64,000 bases of DNA, taken from positions 99,117,321 to 99,181,320 of the forward strand of contig JAOWCC010001634.1 of assembly GCA_030867875.1 (NCBI GenBank), read 5' to 3'. The notes below the pieces were generated by a model, which saw only the letters and a list, made by a program, of their open reading frames with translations, ran no database searches and was not told the DNA's origin. A program made the translations under genes and the position numbers. The first letter of the stretch is position 1. Each line of letters starts with the position of its first letter. Below are positions 53,701-62,700 of the stretch, piece after piece. The DNA is from Actinernus sp. WN-2022. Lineage: Eukaryota > Cnidaria > Anthozoa > Actiniaria > Actinernidae.

Positions 53701-56700
53701 TTTTTTTATGCATTGTTTTGTTCTTGAGATACAGTGTACTTTCATGTTTCGTTCTTCAACCCCTAAAAAAGGTGTTCCGGATCTTTGCAGTCGATTATTT
53801 TCGCGAAGGAATAAGATATCAGAAAACTGAGACACCCTTTTTTAGATCAATATATCTACTTTATGAAGGTCGTTTCAGCGCGGATTTTCGTCAAATTCCC
53901 GAGGGACAGGAGCTCCAGGTATAAGGTATGGTTAAGTTGGATTAAAATCACAATAAATAAATTAAAGAGTATTTACTAATGAGGAAAATCTAGCTGTTTT
54001 CTAGAATCTATGTTTATTAAGCTTTCAGAAAATATATACTTTGTAGGGGTTTTCTTGAATTTAACGCACGCAATTGAAAGTTTTCGGGAATCGCTCTTGA
54101 AACATTTAAGAAGCATTATATTTCTGTGTTGTTTACTGGTGAGCCCTAAAGAACCCAAAATTAGTGAGCACCTGTTGTCGATGACAGGTTAGGGACAGGG
54201 TGTTTTTGTTAGGGTTTGGATTAGTTCACAGGACCATTAAATTGATTTATAATAATGTTAGGAATGAGTTTGCTTGGAGTGGGGCGTAACTGCTATGGCT
54301 TTAATAAATCTGCTTGTTATTGGCCCTTGTTCCATATGGAACACAATTATTATTGACAATGTTTTGAGTTATTTCTGTGTAAGTTCTCAATCATTTATCC
54401 ATTTTTGCATCTTTTCACATCATCTGTGGGTGATTCTTTGATGGAAGAATTAACAAGAGAATACATTGTATAATACAGCATTTCTTTGATCCATTTTCAT
54501 TTTTTTCTAGTCAGTGTTTTTTCCATTTGAAAAGTTGAGTCTAGATAATAAACGAGTACGAGGGTTACTCCAAGATCCTCTGCACTCATTATTTTACTGA
54601 GATACGCCTGTTAACTCTTTCGTAGAAGTCTTCTTCTAGATAAAATGTTAGAGGTGATTCGCTTTTCTTTTGCGTTTATTATTAGCTGAGTGAGAGTGAA
54701 TACTCTATAAAAGTTGGTTTGGTCGACACAGCTTACTTCAAAGTACAAGTGGAGCCGTAAAGTACATGTACAAATGTACATCTGATCATCTACAAACAAA
54801 TTGTATTTTTCTGGATTTAGCTTCCTTACTTCCCATGAGTTGCTGCAGTTTCCATAAAAGAATGCAGAGTCAACACAAACTTCATATGTGTTACTGAGTT
54901 TCGTCCAGGTTTCATATCATCCAATCCATGTTATATTTTCGAAAGATGTTTCCAAGTCCGATTTTGTTAGCAGTGTGCATGCATAAATAAAATTAAGAGA
55001 CTCAGGGTTCGACAGTTACATGTAGTCACCTATAGAATAAACAGTGGTGTTGAAATCAACAACTGCTTCTGTGGTGCATTGTGTTTAAAGCAGCTGGATC
55101 ATTGAGTAGCTGAAGTTAAGCCCGATCGGGTGAGGTAAGTAAAGTGGATGGATGATGGTGAAGGTAAGTGGAATAGTAAGATACATCAGGGGGTCGTCAC
55201 AAGGAAGAAAATGGAGATTGGACTGAAGGGAGGGGGAGAAAGTAGAGGGGAGGGGTGGGTATTCAAAAATATAAGAATCCCCCCCCCAAAAAAAAAATCC
55301 CTTTTTAGAATCATTGATATTCCAACCTAGGTTGAATCAATTTGACCTACATGTACATGTACATGTAGGTTGGATCAATTTGACCTGGAATTCAATTTGA
55401 CCTACAACATACGGTACATGTATTATACACAAAGCTTTCAGAAAAATAAATACTGTAAATACCTGCATAATATATGCCACACCCCAAACTTAAATGACTT
55501 TTTGGGAGGGAAAATGAGAAGGTACATAATACTTGAAGCTAGTCACATCAACTGCTATCACAATTAACTTTGAATATGGTTACAACTTGCCATTTATTGT
55601 GTTTATTTTAACCTGCTGTCCTTAAATCACTCCAGAATTCTTAAGCTAAATGTATTCCCTCATTAACTAACAACATTTCAAGGAACCTAGGTTTTCGGGC
55701 AGAACTGATAATAATGTGCACTTGTCCTAGTCTGCATGATCTGCCATCTTGGTCTTTTGCGGAGAGGCCTGGGTAGAATGTTTCCTTTGGTACAAATGTA
55801 TATACAGTACCGCCGGGAATTATAGGGACATCCGACCAAGGGAAAACCTCGTGCACCAGACGCGGATCCGCAGTTCGGCGCCGTGGTCACCGCACAAATG
55901 ACCGCGACAGTTTTTGAGGACGCCGCGGTTGCAAACTGAGGTGATAAACCGAGGTGCTTGCCGCGGTACCGCAATGGACATACATGTACGTTGTTAGTAG
56001 TCTTCGTACTTGAAAGCTTTGAATGTGATGGATGACAAACAGCTTATGCATTGAGCCTAATCACCCAAAGAACGATCACCGGCATTAAACTTCTCGTAAA
56101 CAATCTTCTGTTAACGTTCGTAAGTTGTCTTTCTTACTTGAGACCGACGGCTTCAAAATAAGCATTTCTTGAGAGACGACCCGCTAACAATCTTCTGTTA
56201 ACTTTCGTAAGTTGTTTTTCTTACTCGAGACCGCCGTTCGCGTTCTTATTAACTAACGAAGCAACTGCTTCAAAATAAGCATTTCTTGAGAGACCGGACC
56301 CACTAACAATCTTCTGTTAACTTTCGTAAGTTGTCTTTCTTACTCGAGACCGCCGTTCGCGTTCTTATTAACTAACGAAGCATAACACCAAATAAACTTT
56401 TTCTTCAGTGTAGTTTCACATTTATGGCAGATCCTTGTCTTGTTACTAGTATTAAAAGGTTTCGGAATAAATCATTGTAAATGGTTGCGTATTAAATTCT
56501 CATCTCTTTTTGGAGTCTGAATTTCCACGTGCAACCAGTCAGGCGTAAACGTGTCAGTCTGATGTTTTTACAGAACATCGACAGAGTTTTGAAGCAACGT
56601 TTGTCATATTGAAAGACGTACAAAAACGTATATACTCTTACCAGAAAACTTCTACTCGGAAAGTGCAATTCCTTTTGAATTAAGAGCTTTAATGCATCGA

Positions 56701-59700
56701 ATCAGATCAGTCAATTCGCGTAAATGGAAATTACTTTCCCCGCGGTATTTGTGTCAGAAATTGAGACACGCGTCTGGCTGACAGTTCACGATTGACAGGA
56801 ACTTTTATTATACTGCGCAGTAAGAATCTTGACTTTTTGACGCCTCTGGCACGCAGGGTATTTACCAAAACCATCTTACCGTACGTTTGTAAAACTGTTT
56901 GTTATGAATTCGAATTTGTCACGCGTTAATCCTAGTGAAAGAAAGGTTAAAATACATAATTGTGCAATCAACAGACACGTTTCGGATCACGATACTTCAA
57001 TATTAACTTGGTCCGAATTTTCGTTTGACAAATCGTCGAAATGTCGCTGAACAAAGAGCGAAATTCGTCGAAATATGTTTGCATGACTTTTGCACAATAC
57101 TGTAACGAAGCCAACCGCTTCTTTTTAAGCATTTCATAAGCCACGGCACGTTAATAATCTTCTGTTAATTTTCGTAAGTTGTTTTTCTTACTCGAGACCG
57201 CCGTTCGCGTTCTTATTAACTAACGAAGCCAACTGCTTCAAAATAAGCATTTTTTAACTCACGGCTCGTTAATAATCTTCTGTTAATTTTCGTAAGTTGT
57301 TTTTCTTACTCGAGACCGCCGTTCGCATTCTTATTAACTAACGAAGCCAACTGCTTCAAAATAAGCATTTTTTAACTCACGGCTCGTTAATAATCTTCTG
57401 TTAATTTTCGTAAGTTGTCTTTCTTACTCGAGACCGCCATTCACGCTCACGCTCTAACGAAGCCAACTGCTTCAAAGTAAAATGTATGAGATGTACATGT
57501 AGATGTTACATGCGGTCGCGGTTAGCGCCGCGGCATGACCACCGCGGCACGATTACCGCGGCGACCTCAAAAGTGACCGCGGCTATCTCAAAAGTGACCG
57601 CGGCTATCTCAAAAGTGACCGCGGCGACCTCAGGAGTGACCGCGGTCACCGCAAAAATGACCGCGGTTTTTCGCGGTAAAACCGCGGGCATTGCATGCGG
57701 CACAGCCGCGGTAAATGTCCCTACATGTATAATTCCCGGCGGTACTGTATGTGTACTCAACGATAATATGCTCGTACCCACACATACATTGTACAAGAAA
57801 GCTGCATCCCCAACTCTAGCCCTTGATTTTGTCCAAAAAAGTGTGGCCTACTACTTAAATACCATGGCGATTATTACTTACCATCAATAGGAGTGGCATG
57901 CACTGGAGAGGACTGGGTACTACTCGATCCAAGCCTTTTACTACCCTCAACATCACCAGATTTCAAGGAATGAGGAGAGTATGGAGGAGAGCCCACTATT
58001 TTAGGTCTCTTTGATGTAATCACAGGTGATGAAGGACTGGATGATTCACGTTTCCTCTCTGAAATCCCTGGAACGTTAGGCTTTTTTGATGGCAGTGGTT
58101 GTGGTGGTTTTAGGGGCTGCAGAGGTTTCAGATCTGTGTCTGGAACTGATCTGGACCCTTTTGGACCTGCCAGCACAAACACACAACATTTAAGAAATAG
58201 AAAGCATTTTCAATATTTCCACAGAGTTATAGAGACACGAGTGGGAGTTTGGGAGAATGAGAAATGGCACTGGGAACACATGAGTGTATGCAAGCACAAA
58301 AGATGAATGTTTCCACTGCCATTTCAAGTTCTTCCAATCTTCCACAAGTATTTTTACACACATGTACATGTATAACTCTATGGGAAGGCAAAAATGATGT
58401 TTTAGACTATTTCCTTAGTTTATAAAAGAAACAAGTAAAAGCACAGAGAGACGGTCCTTTCATTTGATCATCAAAACGTGAATTCTCCCAACTTTACGCT
58501 CAAGCCCAGTTGCCCAACCCTACAACTTTGTTCTACAAACTTGACATTAGAAAATAAACTTTGTTAAGCATTATTCCCTCATACATGATTGTATCTTTAA
58601 CATATTATTAAAGTGGTACATTTACATGTAGTCTCAGTCTGATTGTAAACACTGGAAAAAAAGATAATCGTACAGTCCAGCTCAAAAACTTTGCAACCAC
58701 CACCAAACGTCCGACGGCATCAACGTTTCCTGGCGGTAGTGGTGTGTGGCATCTGGTATTTACAGTCGGTGTTGCCAAACCACCAGACTGCAGCAACTGT
58801 TGATGGCTTGCCACCAAACATCTTGAGCTGTCAATGGTTAGCCAACAGGCAGCATCAACCATCAATGGCTTGCTGCCCATTTTTCATCAGTGGCAGTACC
58901 TGAAGCTGCCCACCGTCAAATTTTGGTGGCTCTGGTGCCACCGACGGTTGCAAAGTTTTTGAGTGGGACTGTACACATACTATCCAGACATACCAAGTGC
59001 TATGAAGTCTCCTGTTGGAAGGTGGCCTGAAATAAAAACATTTTCAAAGTTTAATATTTTTTAAAGGGCTGTGTCACAGTGAGGGCTTTATATTCTCAGT
59101 CGGGCCAGAAATGATTTTCACATGAACTAGTACATACATGTACTAGTACATACATGTACATCATAACTTGTACATATGTAGCTGAGGAGCACTGTGTGCA
59201 TGTGGGATACATGTCTATAAGCTAATATGCAAAAATGCAAATATGACTAAAAACTGTGTACCGGTATAGACATACACTGTACAATCATGTACATGTAGAT
59301 GTAGTCATCAAAAACATGGACCCCCTGGTCCAATCAAATTGGACCACCTACATACGTGTACATGGATGCGGTTGTAAACCCAGCCCACAAAAACCTTCAA
59401 AATCAGTATTCTTACCACTGAATGACAAAAAAGTAATACATGCATGAACTAATCTGTTCATATCAAATGATATTTTTAATGCTTCCTGTTACATGTACAT
59501 ATAGGGTTATGTCGTACATCGCTCAAGTCAGCTTGCTACATTAATGTACAATGTACATGTAGCTTAGATTCACAACTTTACAGACAACTGACAAGTGGAC
59601 TCCAACACTCACTCAGAACAATAGTCCAAAAGTGAAAGGAATATAATGTAATCCTATCAAAGAAATGTGAACTTGCTACTTGTCCGACCTCTGATTGCTA

Positions 59701-62700
59701 GCTGACAACTGGGAACTAATTTACATGGCTATAAAATGTTAATTTGATATGCTTAGGAAGGCAGTGTAGTGGTTTAAGCGTTTGCATTGAATGCAGGTGA
59801 TCAAGGTTTTTGTCCATTTTAGTGAGAACTCAGTGTTTATAATATTACTGGAACATGTACTGAACCCTAGCCCTACATTTTTTGTAAGTGGGCAATAATT
59901 TGTTGTTTACCTGGTACATGTACATGTGACGGCACTGTATAAACTTGTTTAGCCACAAGCTTGTATACATTTCTTTAGAATTATATTCCTGAATATCATT
60001 TCACTTTTGTACAACAAAATATTCTGAGGATATTATGGAGTCAATCGTTACGATAGAAGCGAGTCTATTTGTCTGTAAAGTTGTGAGTTACTGTAATGCA
60101 AGCAAGCTGATTTATAGAGGTACATTATGTAAAAATGTATGATCAATAGCATTTAAAAACTTGTTTGATACCAGCATCTTGCATAACAAAATAATATAAA
60201 CTAATTGAGATTTTGAGACGCGATACCAAATTATATTGCCGGCCAGTTGGGAGAAAATATATTCCGTATTGGGCGGAGTCGCGCAGCGACGAAGCCCAAT
60301 ACGAAGAATATATTTTCTTCCAACGCCGGCAATATAATTCGGTATCGCGTCTCAAAATCTCAATTAGTTTTGTATCGCGATTCAACAGTTAAGTCGGGAA
60401 TTGTTAAAAGAAAGAAGAGAATGAAGCACCAAACTTATTATGATCGTAATTTCAATTCTCAAAAGGCGCCTAGTATATCTATGGCAACGGTTTCACGGCT
60501 TGAGTGGCGAAAACTTTCGCGACGTGTTTTGAAATCTCTTCAAAAATTATGAAAATTGTACTTTTAGCGAATAAGAGTGTTAGATTTCTGACGGAAACTA
60601 CAATGCCAACCTTACCTTTAGGATTGAATGATGTTTATCTTGTAATTTACAGTGTTTTGAAGGTGAAATTGTAGAAATCTTGCTGTTGAACAAACGACTT
60701 TTGACCTTGACCTGGAACCCATGTAACTGCAAGGGCTCGCGCAAGAGCCAATCTCAGAGGCTGGTATTCTGAGACGCAATACCATGTTATATTGGCGTCT
60801 CAAAAGTAAACAAAGTGATCAGTGAATCGTGATACTTGTATGTACTTTCTTGTCATTCAGTGGTAAGCACATGGATTTTGAAGTTTTGGTGGACCTGGTC
60901 CACAAAGGTAGTCCATGGGACCATATTAATTGCCCTTGAATTGCAGTTAATAAGACTAATAATATAAAATGTACCATAAGGCATAATTAAGTAATAATGA
61001 TTATACTCTTAAAAATAATACATACATGTACATTGTACATCAAAATAAAATATTATTACAAAACCAAAGAATGAGAAAAGACTTGTTCTGTGTTCTGTAG
61101 ATTGTCAAATCGCTATCAATGTTAAGCCCAATTAAGGGAGAGGGGTGGACAAGGGGTGGGGATTTGACAGGCAGGCAGAGAATTTTGACATACTGACTAT
61201 GCTGCCTGCCCAAGGGTGGGGTTGGTAACACAAGGGAGGTGTAGGGCAGTGGGGAGGGGAATGTTGATATTATTAACCAAATGTTTTTTTTAATTGTCCC
61301 AAGGGTGGGGAATATTTGAATTTTTTGAAATGTCAAATCCCCATCCCTTGCCCCCACCCCTCCCCATAAGGCTTAACATTAATAGGTGCATTACATTTTT
61401 ATGCAGTGTAATTTCTCCAGTTTTCTAGTAATAAAAATATTTAGTGGCCACTAGCTGCCAGGATAACATCTCAGCAGCAGAGGTTTCATTAGAAGCCAGC
61501 TACTGCCGGAAATCTGGAAGCTACATGTTCTTGTCCTCTTACTGCTGCCTACTCTGTCTGTCAGTCCTGATTAGGCTATTAAAATATTCATTCATGGCTG
61601 CTTACTCCTAAATTTATTGAAAGGCCTGAGGCAGTAGATACAACAGATCATTGTTCAGGACTCAACACTATATATAGCGGTATTCTACTGTCTCGGACTG
61701 TAAAAGTTTGCTTAGGACTAGTGAAAATCATATTAGCTAGCCCGCCAGCCCGGGGGTACTTACATATTGTACTGTACATGAAAAATTGGTATGTATGTGA
61801 GGCCAAGAGGCTCAAACTCTGACCCTCTTTTACCCAAAATCTGACCTCCAAAACCCTGATTGCTGCCTTTTAGGGGGCAAAATCCTGATTGCCTAAAAAA
61901 TCCTGAACCCCGACCCTGACTGCACTCAAATTAAACTCAAATCCTGACCCTGATCTGCCCAAATCAGGTCAAAACCCTGACCCTACCTGCCCAAACTGAG
62001 CTCAGAACCCTGACCCACCAAACCGGCCCGCCAGACTAGATTTTCAACATGTACTGTTGAAGGTCTTTGTGACCTCTTTGCTACCAATACTAACCATTCT
62101 GTAGTTCACATTAAAGTGTAATCAAAAGGAATCATCCAGCTACATGTAGCTGGAGTGACTCATGATCACTGAGGATACCAGACATCCTAGCCATGACAAC
62201 CCTCAGTGTCAGCAGAGGTTGGTTTGGTGAAGATGTTCTAGGGCTGACTAGCACATGATACCTCAATTCCTAACTGCACAATTGTATAACCACAGTATCC
62301 ACCACAGTTAGTTCAGTTAATAGACGTTACCGAGTGCCGCAAACACATGCATGCAGATGCAAATCACACCACCATCTTGGAAAATGCTGCTTTCAGGAGA
62401 CTGGGTACTAGTCATGGGTTACGTTTTTGTCAGTGGTAGTGGTAGTCATTAATTTTGTTTCCAATTATAATATTAATAAGAAATCAATGGGTCAATTTTG
62501 CATTCACACTGTACCTTAATATTTCAACTTTATTATTAAAAAGTGTTCCTCAGGGCAGCTCATTATTATAAGGGATGTATATTGGGTTTAATAGTGGAAA
62601 ATACCTACTATAATGGGACTAGTAATTCCCCAGGCACTAGCCCATATGCTAGTGCATAGTAGTCATGTACCTGAAAAGGTTAGTGTCAAGCCCTGATTGT

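Larger units (their letters stand above)
55805..57747. mobile_element. 1.94-kb non-autonomous TIR DNA element
   Basis: Inverted ends CAGTACCGCCGGGAATTATA (55805) and its complement (ending 57747), each next to TA. Subterminal regions (55850-55975 and 57515-57720) are rich in ACCGCGG motifs in both orientations. The interior carries two blocks of about 119-bp tandem repeats (56105-56390 and 57105-57470). No transposase is present; ORFs across the ends are translations of repeats. The superfamily is uncertain. It lies within INTS1 intron 3, 135 bp from exon 3. Confidence 0.82.
59382..60890. mobile_element. Possible 1.5-kb TIR element
   Basis: CTTCAAAATCAGTATTCTTA followed by CCACTGAATGACAAAAAAGT (about 59394-59435) is inverted at about 60843-60885 (CTTTCTTGTCATTCAGTGGT). 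No transposase seen; contains the hairpin 60198-60371 and a tRNA-like fragment near 59758. Confidence 0.5.

Noticed and set aside
57486..57890. 134-codon ORF with repeated VTAAISK motifs
   Set aside because: It is a translation of the 21-bp CCGCGG repeats at the end of a transposable element and overlaps INTS1 exon 3 on the other strand.
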